The notes beneath the pieces are model-generated. The model was not told where the DNA came from and did no database searches. It saw nothing but the letters and a program-made list of their open reading frames with translations. Positions 8,225 through 16,744 of a stretch of DNA of 64,000 nucleotides are shown here, piece by piece; position 1 is the stretch's first letter, and each line of letters opens with the position of its first letter. This DNA comes from Streptomyces sp. 11x1 (lineage in GTDB: Bacteria; Actinomycetota; Actinomycetes; Streptomycetales; Streptomycetaceae). The position numbers and the translations under genes were made by a program. The stretch spans positions 5,977,001 to 6,041,000 of the forward strand of contig NZ_CP122458.1 of the NCBI RefSeq assembly GCF_032598905.1. Reading direction: 5' to 3'.

Positions 8225-8451
8225 CGGCCCGCCAGCCGCGCCCAGCGCTCCAGGGTGTCTTCCTCGCTCTCGGTGGGTTCCGCCGAGAGCGTTGTGATCC
8301 CGGCCTCGGCCCGCACCTGGGCGGACCTCTCCAACTCCTCGGCGAGCATCTCTCGGCGCAGTATCCGGGCCGTGTACGCGGAGGCATTCCCTTTCGCCTT
8401 CACGAAGGCAGCGACCTCGTCGGGCAGGCTCATCGTCATGTTGACCGTCAT
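8221..8451 (-). CDS. Antitoxin partner of the MazF-like toxin
   Basis: A 76-residue protein starting MTVNMTMSLPDEVAAFVKAK at ATG 8451. The first 45 residues fit a ribbon-helix-helix DNA-binding fold (MSLPDEVAAFV followed by two helices); the acidic C-terminal part (SAEPTESEEDTLERW) would bind and neutralise the toxin. It overlaps the toxin gene by four bases. RHH antitoxins with MazF-type toxins usually repress their own promoter. Confidence 0.8.
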   Translation of the reverse strand: MTVNMTMSLPDEVAAFVKAKGNASAYTARILRREMLAEELERSAQVRAEAGITTLSAEPTESEEDTLERWARLAGR

Positions 8452-8589
8452 GTCGAAATCATACGCTGTGCAATGCTGAGCCGTGATTGAGTCATCGGTC
8501 GCGCACAGACGACGCTGATCTACTACTCTCCGTGTTCCTGTGGGTAGGGCGGGGAGATATGAGCGCGTGAGCGCATGGGGGAGAACGAC

Positions 8590-9138
8590 GTGATCGTCTG
8601 GGTGAACGGGGCCTTCGGGAGCGGTAAGAGCACCTTGGTGGAGGAGTTGCGGGGGCGGTGGCCCGGCGCGCTCGTCTTCGATCCCGAGGTGATCGGCTAC
8701 GTGCTGCGGGAGATCGTGGAGGTGCCGACCGGCGACTTCCAGGATCTGCGGCTGTGGCGGCGGCAGGTGGCCGGGTTCCTGGTGGGGCTGGTGGAGGAGT
8801 ACGGGCAGGAGTGCGGGCCGCGGCCGGTGCTGGTGCCGATGACCCTGGTGAAGCCCGACTACGTGGCCGAGGTGTTCGGTGCGATCGAAGCGGCCGGTGT
8901 CCCCCTCCACCACTTCTTCCTCCAGGTCCCCGAGGACGTACTGCGCGCCCGCATCGACGGCCGCAGCTTCACCCCGGACGATCCCAAGCAGGACGCGCGG
9001 GTCCGCCGGTGGTGCAAGGACCGCATCCCGGAGTGCGTGGCAGCGGCCGGTGTCCTCCCCTCCGGCACGGTGTTCCTGGACGGCGAGGCGAGCCCCGGTG
9101 AGCTCGCGGAGTTGGTGTTCAAGCGGGTGGGTGCGTGA
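8590..9138 (+). CDS. TmrB-like P-loop kinase/ATPase
   Basis: A 182-residue P-loop protein starting MIVWVNGAFGSGKSTLVEEL, very like the tunicamycin-resistance protein TmrB of Bacillus (IIWINGAFGSGK). The Walker A is at about residues 7-15, followed by FDPEVIGYVLRE. GTG 8590 was preferred to ATG 8575 because GGGGGAGA lies 5-6 bases before it; the ATG adds only five residues. The blasticidin-deaminase-like gene begins 11 bp downstream, so the two form an operon. In TmrB relatives the protein confers resistance by binding the nucleoside antibiotic; here that is inference. Confidence 0.82.
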   Translation: MIVWVNGAFGSGKSTLVEELRGRWPGALVFDPEVIGYVLREIVEVPTGDFQDLRLWRRQVAGFLVGLVEEYGQECGPRPVLVPMTLVKPDYVAEVFGAIEAAGVPLHHFFLQVPEDVLRARIDGRSFTPDDPKQDARVRRWCKDRIPECVAAAGVLPSGTVFLDGEASPGELAELVFKRVGA

Positions 9139-9148
9139 GGGTGTGACG

Positions 9149-9583
9149 ATGATCGCGACACCGACCGACCCCGTCGACCACGAACTCGTCCGGGCCGCGG
9201 CCGACGTCGCCCGCACGCGGTGCCGGGGCGACAACCACACCATGGCCGCCGCGGGACGCGCCCGGGACGGCCGGATCGTCACCGCCGTGAACGCCTATCA
9301 CTTCACCGGGGGCCCCTGCGCCGAGCTGGTCCTGATCGGCACGGCGGCCGCCCAGGGCGCGTACGAACTGGACGTGATCGTCGCCGTGGGCGACCGCGAC
9401 CGGGGCGTGGTTCCGCCGTGCGGCCGGTGCCGGCAGGTCCTCCTCGACTACTTCCCCACGATCAAGGTCATCGTCGGCGGGGGCGACCGCCTCCGGACGG
9501 TTCCCATCACCGACCTGCTGCCCGAGAGCTACGTCTGGGCCGACCACCAGCTCGACGCCGAGAACGAGTCGGAGGAGCCCTAG
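9149..9583 (+). CDS. Blasticidin-S-deaminase-like cytidine deaminase
   Basis: A 144-residue zinc deaminase. Zinc/catalytic motif TGGPCAEL (Cys57, Glu59) and PPCGRCRQVL (Cys91, Cys94) are intact. The sequence YHFTGGPCAELVLIGTAAA, the segment RGVVPPCGRCRQVLLD and the ending LLPESYVW closely match the fungal blasticidin S deaminase BSD as I remember it, more than housekeeping cytidine deaminases, whose motif is usually CAER. ATG 9149 is placed eight bases after GAGG. It lies 10 bp after the TmrB-like gene. It would deaminate a cytosine nucleoside; whether blasticidin S is a substrate is inference. Confidence 0.85.
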   Translation: MIATPTDPVDHELVRAAADVARTRCRGDNHTMAAAGRARDGRIVTAVNAYHFTGGPCAELVLIGTAAAQGAYELDVIVAVGDRDRGVVPPCGRCRQVLLDYFPTIKVIVGGGDRLRTVPITDLLPESYVWADHQLDAENESEEP

Positions 9584-9588
9584 TCGTC

Positions 9589-10164
9589 CTAGTCGCTGAG
9601 GTCCTGCTCCGCCGGCTCGCCCCGGCCCACCGAGAGGGACCAGTGCACTCCCGGGGCGGCGGTGACGGAGACCGTGCCGGCGCGGTCCGAGTCCTCGGAA
9701 TCGAACTCGTTCAGGATGTTCGTCACTTCGCCGTCGAGGCACTCCATGGGGAACGAGGCGTTCATGGGGCGGAGCACGACCTCGATCTTGCCCTTACCCT
9801 CGCAGCTCACGGCGACGGACAGGGCCGTGCCCTCACCCTTCCTTGCCGCCTCGAACTCCAGGTGCGCGCTGTCGCGCGTCTTGTTCTGACGCAGGACCAC
9901 GCGATCGGCGATGGGGTCCAGGGCCTCCTCCGCCACCTCGCGGGCCGTGTCGCCCTCGCCCTCACCCTCCCCCTCGTTCGCGTCCGAGGCCGGGGTCGCC
10001 TTCGCCTGGGGCTGCTCGACCGACCCTCCGGGCCGTCGTTCCGGTGATCCGGTGTCACCGTCGGACCCGGACGAACAAGCGGCGGTGGAGAGGAGGGCGG
10101 CCGCCGAGAGAAGCGTCAGGACGGCGGTGCGCGCACGGACGTGCCTGCGTGCTGTTGATGACAT
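9589..10164 (-). CDS. Lipoprotein, unknown function
   Basis: A 191-residue protein starting MSSTARRHVRARTAVLTLL at ATG 10164, with GGGGG upstream. The lipobox LSTAAC-SSG predicts lipid attachment at about Cys28, anchoring it outside the membrane. A low-complexity acidic linker (NEGEGEGEG) follows, then a compact domain of about 110 residues with two cysteines (VSCEG, MECLDG) that could pair. No family recognised. It converges on the blasticidin-deaminase-like gene with a 5-bp gap. Confidence 0.82.
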   Translation of the reverse strand: MSSTARRHVRARTAVLTLLSAAALLSTAACSSGSDGDTGSPERRPGGSVEQPQAKATPASDANEGEGEGEGDTAREVAEEALDPIADRVVLRQNKTRDSAHLEFEAARKGEGTALSVAVSCEGKGKIEVVLRPMNASFPMECLDGEVTNILNEFDSEDSDRAGTVSVTAAPGVHWSLSVGRGEPAEQDLSD

Positions 10165-10383
10165 GAACGACCCCCGTATGTCTGCCCGTTGGTCACGAGC
10201 GAGGTCGTGATCGTGGCACCGGGGCGAGAGTGACAACAAGGAGACGGGGCGGGTTCAGAGCAGAATCTGAGGTTGCCCCCCTTGCGGAAGCGCTCGCCTC
10301 AGTCGCGCGAGGAAGGGCGGTCGGGTGCGGGCGCCGACGTGGTGCGGATGTGCTCCGTATGGTCGTCGGTAGGCCACGCCCCT

Positions 10384-10389
10384 TACCTT
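10384..10389 (+). promoter_or_regulatory. Possible -10 box of a leaderless promoter
   Basis: TACCTT lies seven bases before ATG 10397, which has no ribosome-binding site. This matches the leaderless pattern seen also at 21432, 24021, 32934 and 33428. Confidence 0.4.
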
Positions 10390-10396
10390 GGGCCGC

Positions 10397-11131
10397 ATGG
10401 CTGACGAGATCTTCCGTGACCGGCGGCTGGCCGAGCTCTACGACCCGCTCGACCCCGATCGCGGCGACCTGGATGCCTACCTCCTGCTCGCGGAGCAGTT
10501 CGGCGCGAGGAAGGTGCTGGACATCGGCTGCGGGACCGGCGTGTTCGCGCTGCTGCTGGCGGACCGTGGGGTGGAGGTCGTCGGGATCGACCCGGCCGGC
10601 GCCTCTCTCGATGTCGCGCGGGCCAAACCGGGGGCGGACCGGGTCCGCTGGATCCACGGGGACGCGACGGCCCTTCCCCCGCTCCAGGTCGACCTCGTGA
10701 CGATGACGGCCAACGTGGCGCAGGAGATCACGGACCCGGAGGGATGGCGGCGAACACTCGCGGGCGCGTACGAGGCCCTGCGACCAGGCGGCCACCTGGT
10801 CTTCGAGACCCGCGACCCTGCCAGGAGGGCCTGGGAGGCGTGGAATCGCGAGGACTCGTACGGGGTCACCGAGGTGCCGGGCTTCGGCACGGTCGAAAGC
10901 TGGGTGGAGCTGACCGAGGTCACCGGCCAACTGGTCACCTTCCGCTGGCACTACACCTTCGACGGCGGCAAGAAACGGCGCACCTCCGTCTCCACCCTCA
11001 GATTCCGCGAGCGGCACGAGATCGAGACGGGGCTGGCCGATCACGGATATGTGCTTGAGGACGTACGGGACGCTCCCGACCGTCCCGGCAGGGAGTTCGT
11101 GTTCGTGGCGCGCCGGCCGCCGACGGTGTGA
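10397..11131 (+). CDS. Class I SAM-dependent methyltransferase
   Basis: A 244-residue Rossmann-fold methyltransferase. SAM motif I is VLDIGCGTGVFALLLADRG near residue 37, motif II VVGIDPAG, then GDATALP and LRPGGHLVFETRDP. ATG 10397 is favoured over TTG 10388 because it gives the usual N-terminus (MADEIFRDRRLAELYD). The substrate is unknown; the shape fits small-molecule methyltransferases. It is convergent with the kinase-fold gene downstream. Confidence 0.87.
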   Translation: MADEIFRDRRLAELYDPLDPDRGDLDAYLLLAEQFGARKVLDIGCGTGVFALLLADRGVEVVGIDPAGASLDVARAKPGADRVRWIHGDATALPPLQVDLVTMTANVAQEITDPEGWRRTLAGAYEALRPGGHLVFETRDPARRAWEAWNREDSYGVTEVPGFGTVESWVELTEVTGQLVTFRWHYTFDGGKKRRTSVSTLRFRERHEIETGLADHGYVLEDVRDAPDRPGREFVFVARRPPTV

Positions 11132-11214
11132 CGGCCGCCGACGGGCGTCGCACCGCATCACCCGGAACCGACTCACCGAGCCTGCCTTCGCGAAGCGGCT
11201 GGGGCCCCGGGATT

Positions 11215-12204
11215 TCAGGTGTGCATGAGTGCCAGCGCCTGCTTGAGGTTGTGCTCGGCGATGCCCGCCATGAACGCCCGGTCGGGGAAGTCCCCGTCGA
11301 GCAGCCGCAGCGGCCCCGCCGTCAGCGAGAGCCGCTGCGCGAGCATGTAGAGCGCGAGCCGGTCCTCGTCCAATCCGTCGACTGCCAGGGGCCGGTAGGC
11401 GTCGTGCAGGCGGATCCGCAGAAACACGTGCTCCCACTCGACGTCGAAGTACATCGAACCCTCGATGTCGATCGCCACGGGGTTCCCGTCCCTGTCCACC
11501 AGCACGTGGTCGGGCCCCAGTTCGCCGTGCACGAACGCGTACTCCGTGCGTGGCCGCACGGTCGCCGCCAGGCCCCGCAGCCGCTCCTCCAGCCGGTCAC
11601 GGGCGCCCGCGATCCGTGCATCGCGGGAGGTCGCCTCGGCGAGGTCCCGCAGCGCGCGGTCGAGAACGACATCTGCACACGACGTACCGCGCGACGTACC
11701 TCCTCCGTCGACCACGGCGACCTTGCCGTACGCCGGTGCGCGGTGCAGTCGCATCGCCTCCAGCGACTCCGCGAGCCGGGCCATGACCGGAGCAGCCGCC
11801 CGCCGATCGCGCGCGAGCAGCGCCTCCAGGCTCTCGCCCCGAAGGTCCTCGACGATCGCGAGGTCGGCCGGGTAGTGGGCGCCGTCGCGATCGAGGAGAC
11901 GGATCGCCGGGACGCGGACGCCGAGCGCGTCCAGCCGCGTGTGTGCGGCCTCGAACAGACTGAGCCCGAGGCCGGGTGAGAACGGGTCGGTGAGGTCGTC
12001 ATCCCCCTCGGCCGTCGGCCAGTAGTTCTCTGTGTCGTCCCACAGGTAGGCGATCGCCGTCGTCGCGTCGTCCATCACCAGGCGGTACACGCCCTTCTTG
12101 CTGCCGCCCGCGACCCGCTCGACCGACTCCAGGCGCCGTCCGCCGCCCAGCGCGGCCCGCGCCCCACCCGCCAACTGCTCCCGTGCCACCGACCTGCAAG
12201 CCAC
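11215..12204 (-). CDS. Aminoglycoside-phosphotransferase-fold (APH/choline kinase family) protein
   Basis: A 329-residue kinase-fold protein. The catalytic loop is FVHGELGPDHVLVD and the metal motif IDIEG, which replaces the usual DFGxA/D but keeps the aspartate. An N-lobe segment with GSKKGVYRLVMDD provides the ATP lysine region, and LAIVEDLRGESL is the hinge. The family phosphorylates small molecules such as antibiotics, sugars or choline; substrate unknown. GTG 12204 gives this length; GTG 12189 is an alternative start and neither has a strong ribosome-binding site. Confidence 0.8.
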   Translation of the reverse strand: MACRSVAREQLAGGARAALGGGRRLESVERVAGGSKKGVYRLVMDDATTAIAYLWDDTENYWPTAEGDDDLTDPFSPGLGLSLFEAAHTRLDALGVRVPAIRLLDRDGAHYPADLAIVEDLRGESLEALLARDRRAAAPVMARLAESLEAMRLHRAPAYGKVAVVDGGGTSRGTSCADVVLDRALRDLAEATSRDARIAGARDRLEERLRGLAATVRPRTEYAFVHGELGPDHVLVDRDGNPVAIDIEGSMYFDVEWEHVFLRIRLHDAYRPLAVDGLDEDRLALYMLAQRLSLTAGPLRLLDGDFPDRAFMAGIAEHNLKQALALMHT

Positions 12205-12282
12205 GCTCCGAGCCGCCTCTCCGTCACGATCATCCGTTCGGCGATCAGTTGAACACGGGAGCCTGCCGGTACGCGGAGGATG

Positions 12283-12471
12283 TCAGGCGCGACGCCGGCG
12301 TTCCTTCAGCGAGCGCAGCAGGGCACCGAAGGCGGTGGGAGCGGCGTCGAGTGTGGTTCGGGTGGGATCGGCTGATTCGATGAGGCGGATGGTGGTGGGG
12401 GCGGCGGATATGTGGACGCAGGCTTCGCCTTCTTGGCAGTAGGAGGACTTCTGCCAGTCGGGTGTGGGCAT
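12283..12471 (-). CDS. DUF397 small protein
   Basis: A 62-residue protein with the diagnostic N-terminus of DUF397: W-QKSSYCQEGEACVHIS, followed by IRLIESADPTRTTLD and AFGALL. DUF397 proteins are partners of the XRE/DUF5753 regulators in actinomycetes. It begins nine bases after the XRE gene with its own GAGGAG, so the two are cotranscribed. Confidence 0.92.
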   Translation of the reverse strand: MPTPDWQKSSYCQEGEACVHISAAPTTIRLIESADPTRTTLDAAPTAFGALLRSLKERRRRA

Positions 12472-12480
12472 GTGGGCTCC

Positions 12481-13332
12481 TCAGAGGTCTTTGGCGATGG
12501 AGTGGATCAGGTCACGGGACTTGGCGGGGCTGAGCGCGACGCCTTCCACGACGTCGAGCAGGCGCCGGTACTTCTCCAAGTGCGCCTCGGAGTCCAGGAG
12601 TACGGGGCCGTGGAACTGATCCAGTTGGACGGTGTCCAGTTGCGGTACCGGACCGTACGCGTAGTTGATCGACTGGCCTGAGCCTGGAAAGGCGCCGACG
12701 TCGAAGGGGAGTACGCGCAGGGTGATGTGCTCGCGCTCGCTCATGTGGATGAGATGGTGCAACTGGGCGCGGGCCACGGAGGCGCCGCCGATCCTCATCC
12801 GCAAGGCTGCTTCGTGGATGACGGTCCGGTAGGGGACGGCGCCTGCTCTGTAGAGCACGTCCTGCCGCTTGATCCGGAAGGACGCACGGTGTTCCACCTC
12901 GGGTGGAGTCGGTGCCGGGATCACATGGCGGAAGATCTCGCGTGCGTGATCCGAGATCTGCAGCAGCCCCGGCACGTGAGAGGTGAACGCGGTTCGCAGA
13001 CCGGTGGCGTGATGTTCAAGTTCGGCGAGATCGAGCAGGCCGGCGGGGAGGATCCCGCGGTACTGCTCCCACCAGCCGCGCGACCGATCGCTCGCCAGGT
13101 CGACCAGGGCTTCGGCGAACTTCTGATCGGGGCAGTCATATGCGCGGGCCATGGCGCGGATGCGGTCCGCGCTCACGCCGAAGCGGGCCGACTCCACATT
13201 GCTGAGTTGACCCGTGCTCGTGCCCAGTTGCCGAGCGGCCTCCGTGGTGGTCATGCCCGCGCGCTCACGGAGTTTCCGTAGCTCGGTGGCGACACGGGTG
13301 CGCCGGGCTGACGGCGCCGGCCTGGTCGTCAT
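12481..13332 (-). CDS. XRE-family regulator with DUF5753 domain (WhiJ-type)
   Basis: A 283-residue regulator. Residues 15-75 are a helix-turn-helix (ELRKLRERAGMTTTEAARQL, then STGQLSNVESAR), and the remainder is the DUF5753 domain (GWWEQYRGILP, VPGLLQ, ITLRVLPFDVGAFPG). With DUF397 downstream and a HATPase gene divergent, this is the whiJ/abaA-like developmental module of Streptomyces. A 15-bp palindrome in the divergent promoter is a plausible autoregulatory site. Confidence 0.93.
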   Translation of the reverse strand: MTTRPAPSARRTRVATELRKLRERAGMTTTEAARQLGTSTGQLSNVESARFGVSADRIRAMARAYDCPDQKFAEALVDLASDRSRGWWEQYRGILPAGLLDLAELEHHATGLRTAFTSHVPGLLQISDHAREIFRHVIPAPTPPEVEHRASFRIKRQDVLYRAGAVPYRTVIHEAALRMRIGGASVARAQLHHLIHMSEREHITLRVLPFDVGAFPGSGQSINYAYGPVPQLDTVQLDQFHGPVLLDSEAHLEKYRRLLDVVEGVALSPAKSRDLIHSIAKDL

Positions 13333-13407
13333 GCAGCTCCTCCAGGTGCGGCCAGTCGATGAGGGTCACTCACACGAGGGAATCCGCATCGATTTCCTTG
13401 GAATCTT

Positions 13408-13422
13408 GCAAAGCAGCTTTGC
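13408..13422. promoter_or_regulatory. Palindrome GCAAAG-CAG-CTTTGC in the divergent promoter
   Basis: Perfect 6-bp inverted repeat with a 3-bp spacer, between the XRE gene (start 13332) and the HATPase gene (start 13565). It is a candidate operator for the XRE protein; no direct evidence. Confidence 0.45.
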
Positions 13423-13564
13423 CGGGCAGGCTACCTTCTTCTTCAGGCGCCCCACCCAGAAGTGCCCCGCTCGACGGAGCGGCGACGGCCACTGGGTACT
13501 GCTCGACCCTGACTTCGACTGCTCAACGACACGATCCAACTCCCCTCAGTCACCGGAGACTTCC

Positions 13565-13999
13565 ATGGCCACCGTATCTCCGTCGCTCGACTACACCCTG
13601 CGCCTTCCCCGCGACCCGCGCTCCCCCGGCGTGGGGCGTGCCACCCTGCGGGCCGTGCTGGCGGCGCATGACCTGGCGAAACTCGGCCCGGTGGCCGAGT
13701 TGTTGGCGACGGAGTTGCTGACGAACGCCCATCAGCACACCACGACGGAGTACGCGCTGAGGGTGGTGGGGATCGGCGGGCGGCTGCGGGTGGGGGTGTG
13801 GGACCGGGACCGGCGGGTGCCGCCCGGGTTCGAAGCGGGGTGCGAAGGCGTCGATGTCCGCGGCGACGCGGAACGCGGCCGGGGGCTCTGTCTCGTACGG
13901 GCCTGCTCCGAGGATCGGGGCGTGTCCGTGCTGCGCGACCTCGGCGTCTCGCGGGGCGGGAAGTTGTTGTGGGTCGACTGCGGCGCCGTAGAGGGCTGA
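13565..13999 (+). CDS. Anti-sigma-factor-like ATP-binding protein (RsbW-type HATPase)
   Basis: A 144-residue HATPase_c protein. The N-box is ATELLTNAHQHT near residue 45; the G1 box is VGVWDRDRRVPPG and the G2 region RGLCLVRACSED, shorter than in histidine kinases, as in RsbW/SpoIIAB-like anti-sigma factors. ATG 13565 follows GGAG by six bases. Divergent from the XRE/DUF397 pair, completing the triad. It may bind a sigma factor or regulator and be ATP-dependent. Confidence 0.87.
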   Translation: MATVSPSLDYTLRLPRDPRSPGVGRATLRAVLAAHDLAKLGPVAELLATELLTNAHQHTTTEYALRVVGIGGRLRVGVWDRDRRVPPGFEAGCEGVDVRGDAERGRGLCLVRACSEDRGVSVLRDLGVSRGGKLLWVDCGAVEG

Positions 14000-14100
14000 A
14001 GCAACCGTTCCGGGGGTGCGGCGGTCTTACCCGGCGTCGTGATCGGAGGGTCGGCCTCCGCCCGACTCGTACCGGCGACCGACCGGAAAGGGCGCACTCC

Positions 14101-14364
14101 ATGAAACCCGATCCCGATCCCGATCTCTGCCTTGCCGTTCCGGAGGGTTTCGACGACACGGACGCCGAGTCCCAGGTGCATCCCATGGCGAGGAAGCTGT
14201 TTCCCGCCACGACCGCCGCGGACGCCTTCAGGAAGGCCCAGGAGTGGGTGGGGGAGCACGACGTCTTCCTGGTGGACGTGTCATGGGACTTCGCGCACGA
14301 CGAGGACGAGCCCTACACGCTGAGCATCTACTTCACGTTCGAGCTGGAGCCCGAGGACACCTGA
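14101..14364 (+). CDS. Small acidic protein, unknown function
   Basis: An 87-residue protein starting MKPDPDPDLCLAVPEGFDD, with GGAAAGG upstream. It ends in a beta-like segment VSWDFAHDEDEPYTLSIYF rich in aromatic and acidic residues. I do not recognise the family. It lies 101 bp after the HATPase gene on the same strand and could be cotranscribed. Confidence 0.65.
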   Translation: MKPDPDPDLCLAVPEGFDDTDAESQVHPMARKLFPATTAADAFRKAQEWVGEHDVFLVDVSWDFAHDEDEPYTLSIYFTFELEPEDT

Positions 14365-14503
14365 CATGGCCAAAAGGTCGCGCCAATACTTCAGTCCGGT
14401 TTCGCGATCTTGCGTCAGGCCCGGTTGCGCAAGGTAGCCGAAAGGTGTGGCCTGAGTGGGATATTCACTAGCGAAAAGGTCGCTCGTTTGCCAGGTTTGA
14501 GCC

Positions 14504-15361
14504 ATGGATGCCCAGCTCAATGACGTGCCGAGCCATCCCTGGCTGGGTGCCCCGATCGATGCCCGCCCCCTGTTCGCCCCGGAGCAGGCCACGCTGATGA
14601 CCACGCTGCGTGGCCTGGTGCCCGCCGACTGGGCCAAGGAGGCGCTGCCGGGCTGGACCGTGCGAGATCTTGCCGCCCACGTCCTGGGAGACTTCTACGG
14701 CCGGCTTGCCCGCGACCGCGACGGTCACCAGGAAGGCCCCACCTTCGCGCCGGGTGAAACTCTGGAGGCGTTCATCCACCGCATCAACCAGGAATGGGTC
14801 GACGCCCAGCGCCGGGTGAGCCCGGTCTCCCTCACCGACACCCTCGACCTGATCGGCGGCCAGGTCGTCCGGTTCTTTGAGGCCACCGACCCCGACGCCC
14901 CATCCTTGGGAGTGTCATGGGCCGGCGTCGATCCGGCGCCGATGTGGCTGGACAGCGCCCGCGACTTCACCGAGTTCTGGACCCATCGTCAGCAGATTCG
15001 CCACGCCATCGACCGGGGCACCGATCCCGATCCTCGCCTGCTGTCCGTGGTCCTGGACACCTTCATGCGAGCCCTGCCCCACACCCTGCGCGAGGTCGCC
15101 GCGCCGGTCGGCACTCAGGTCCGGGTGCGGATCGACGGCCCGGCCGGTGGCAGGTGGACGGCGACAGCCATCGGGGACGTCTGGTCGCTCGCCGAGCCGG
15201 ACACCGAACGTCCCGCCGCGCTCATCGGCCTGGACTCGGAGACTGCATGGCGCCTGTGCACCCGCGGTATCCAGCCGGACACCGCCCTGGCCCGCGCCCG
15301 TATCGATGGCGACCGCGAACTGGCCGAAGCAGCCTGCCAGATCGTGTCAATCGTCTACTGA
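14504..15361 (+). CDS. Maleylpyruvate isomerase-family (DinB-like) mycothiol-dependent protein
   Basis: A 285-residue protein. The N-terminal four-helix DinB/MDMPI domain is marked by WTVRDLAAHVLGDFYGRLA near residue 53 (metal-binding His), and FTEFWTHRQQIRHA near 158 supplies the other histidines. A C-terminal domain with TWTATAIGDVWS-like sequence and AWRLCTRGI resembles the MDMPI C-terminal (SCP2-like) domain. Relatives use mycothiol as a cofactor or bind metal. The upstream 140 bp is less GC-rich and has two GAAAAGGTCGC/CAAAAGGTCGC repeats. Confidence 0.8.
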   Translation: MDAQLNDVPSHPWLGAPIDARPLFAPEQATLMTTLRGLVPADWAKEALPGWTVRDLAAHVLGDFYGRLARDRDGHQEGPTFAPGETLEAFIHRINQEWVDAQRRVSPVSLTDTLDLIGGQVVRFFEATDPDAPSLGVSWAGVDPAPMWLDSARDFTEFWTHRQQIRHAIDRGTDPDPRLLSVVLDTFMRALPHTLREVAAPVGTQVRVRIDGPAGGRWTATAIGDVWSLAEPDTERPAALIGLDSETAWRLCTRGIQPDTALARARIDGDRELAEAACQIVSIVY

Positions 15362-15497
15362 CACCAGTGGATCGGCGTGCCGAGGCGGACACGCCACCGA
15401 CGGCCATCACGCCCGGTGACATCGGTGGCCAGTTGTCTCCCCCGTGCCGACCTCTTCGGGTTGGGTCCGTGTCCTGCGCCTGCGCGACACTGGTCGA

Positions 15498-16208
15498 GTG
15501 ATCGTCGAACGCGCGTATGCCCACCTCTCCTCGCACGACGAGGACGCCTGGCCCTGGTAGGTGCCCTGCGTCCGGCAGCTGCTCGACGAAGGGCTGCGGT
15601 TCACCGCGCCGGTGACCTTTCTGGTCGGTGAGAACGGCTCGGGGAAGTCGACCCTGGTCGAGGCGTTGGCGGAGGGGTTCGGCCTGGACTCCTACGGCGG
15701 TTCCCACGACTGGCGCTACGCCTCCCCGCGTGGCAAGTCGGCGCTCGGCGAGCGGATGAGGTTCGACGCGGCCTCGGGCGGGCGCCGTATGGCCACCAGC
15801 TGGTCGGCCCGCAAGGGCTTCTTCCTGCGGGCCGAGACCGCGCTGGACGCCCTGGGCCGGGAGGGGCTGTCGCCGGACTCGGTCAGCCATGGCGAGGGCT
15901 TCCTCGCGGCGTTCCGCGGTAAGTTCCTGCACGCCGGGCTCTATGTTCTCGACGAGCCGGAGGCCGCGCTCTCCTTCACCTCGTGCCTCGAACTGATCGG
16001 GCACATCGACCGGTTGGCCAAGGAGGGCGGCCAGGTCATCTGTGCCACGCACTCACCCTTGCTGACTGCCCTGCCGGGCGCGGACATCGTGGAGGTCGGC
16101 GAACACGGCATGCGGAGGGTCGCCTGGCGGGAACTCGGCGTCGTGGATCACTGGCGCCGCTATCTCGCCGATCCCCACGCCTATCTGCGGCACATCGTCG
16201 AACCGTAG
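15498..16208 (+). pseudogene. AAA/ABC-type ATPase interrupted by in-frame UAG
   Basis: From GTG 15498 the frame reads VIVERAYAHLSSHDEDAWPW, then TAG at 15558-15560, then continues V-PCVRQLLDEGLRF with Walker A GENGSGKST, a LYVLDEPEAALS Walker B and the switch histidine ICATHSPLL. The part before the stop fits the expected N-terminal strand of this family, so the gene is probably a nonsense pseudogene. GTG 15561, directly after the stop, could initiate a shortened 215-residue protein. No ribosome-binding site is seen for it. Confidence 0.75.
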
Positions 16209-16283
16209 GGGCCGTGGGCGGAGCCTTCGCTGGTCGATGCCTCTGGGGCGTCCGGCCGCCCGCGTCCGGCCGCCGGCCAGACC

Positions 16284-16697
16284 CTAGCCGCGCAGATCCA
16301 CCCGTACCGTCAGCAGCTCCGCCCCCAGCACCCGTACCGCCGCGCTGTTCATGCGGGGCAGCGTGCGCAGGCGGGCGATCGGGTCGTCGTCGGGGAGGAG
16401 GTGGGCCGTGCCCTCGTGCCAGCGGCCCCGGATGCGGACGCGGACCGAGGGGTCGGCCTTGATGTTGCGGATGTAGTGGGAGGCGTCGCCGTACTCGGAG
16501 ACCAGCCAGAAGGAGTCGCCGACGCGGCGGCCGCCGATGGGCGTGCGGCGGGGGAGGCCGGACGTGCGGCCGGTTGTCTCCAGGACCGTCTGGAGCGGGA
16601 CGCGGCGGAGCACCGGGTTGGCGACGTGCCGCTGGAAGGCCGTCACGACACGTTGCTTGAGGTCCATGGGGGCGGTGGGGTCCTCGTTCCGGGACAT
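16284..16697 (-). CDS. Nitroreductase/deazaflavin (F420)-dependent oxidoreductase, Ddn-like
   Basis: A 137-residue split-barrel protein of the DUF385/Ddn family. Features: VLETTGRTSGLPRRTPI, WLVSEYGD, WYIRNIKADP-like segment (HYIRNIKADPSVRVRIRGRW) and the conserved R near the C-terminus (NSAAVRVLGAE). The family reduces substrates with F420H2; fbiC is at 24-26.6 kb. GAGGAG lies nine bases before ATG 16697. It is divergent from the EEP gene. Confidence 0.87.
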   Translation of the reverse strand: MSRNEDPTAPMDLKQRVVTAFQRHVANPVLRRVPLQTVLETTGRTSGLPRRTPIGGRRVGDSFWLVSEYGDASHYIRNIKADPSVRVRIRGRWHEGTAHLLPDDDPIARLRTLPRMNSAAVRVLGAELLTVRVDLRG

Positions 16698-16744
16698 CGG
16701 CTTGGTTCTCCTCGGGGCGTGGGAGGTACGGAGTACAGGATCGG

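Noticed and set aside
9149..9583. Ordinary housekeeping cytidine deaminase
   Set aside because: CAEL rather than CAER and closer overall match to blasticidin S deaminase; the general deaminase family call remains correct.
15558..15560. UAG as pyrrolysine or programmed readthrough
   Set aside because: No pyrrolysine genes or readthrough context seen; a simple nonsense mutation explains it.
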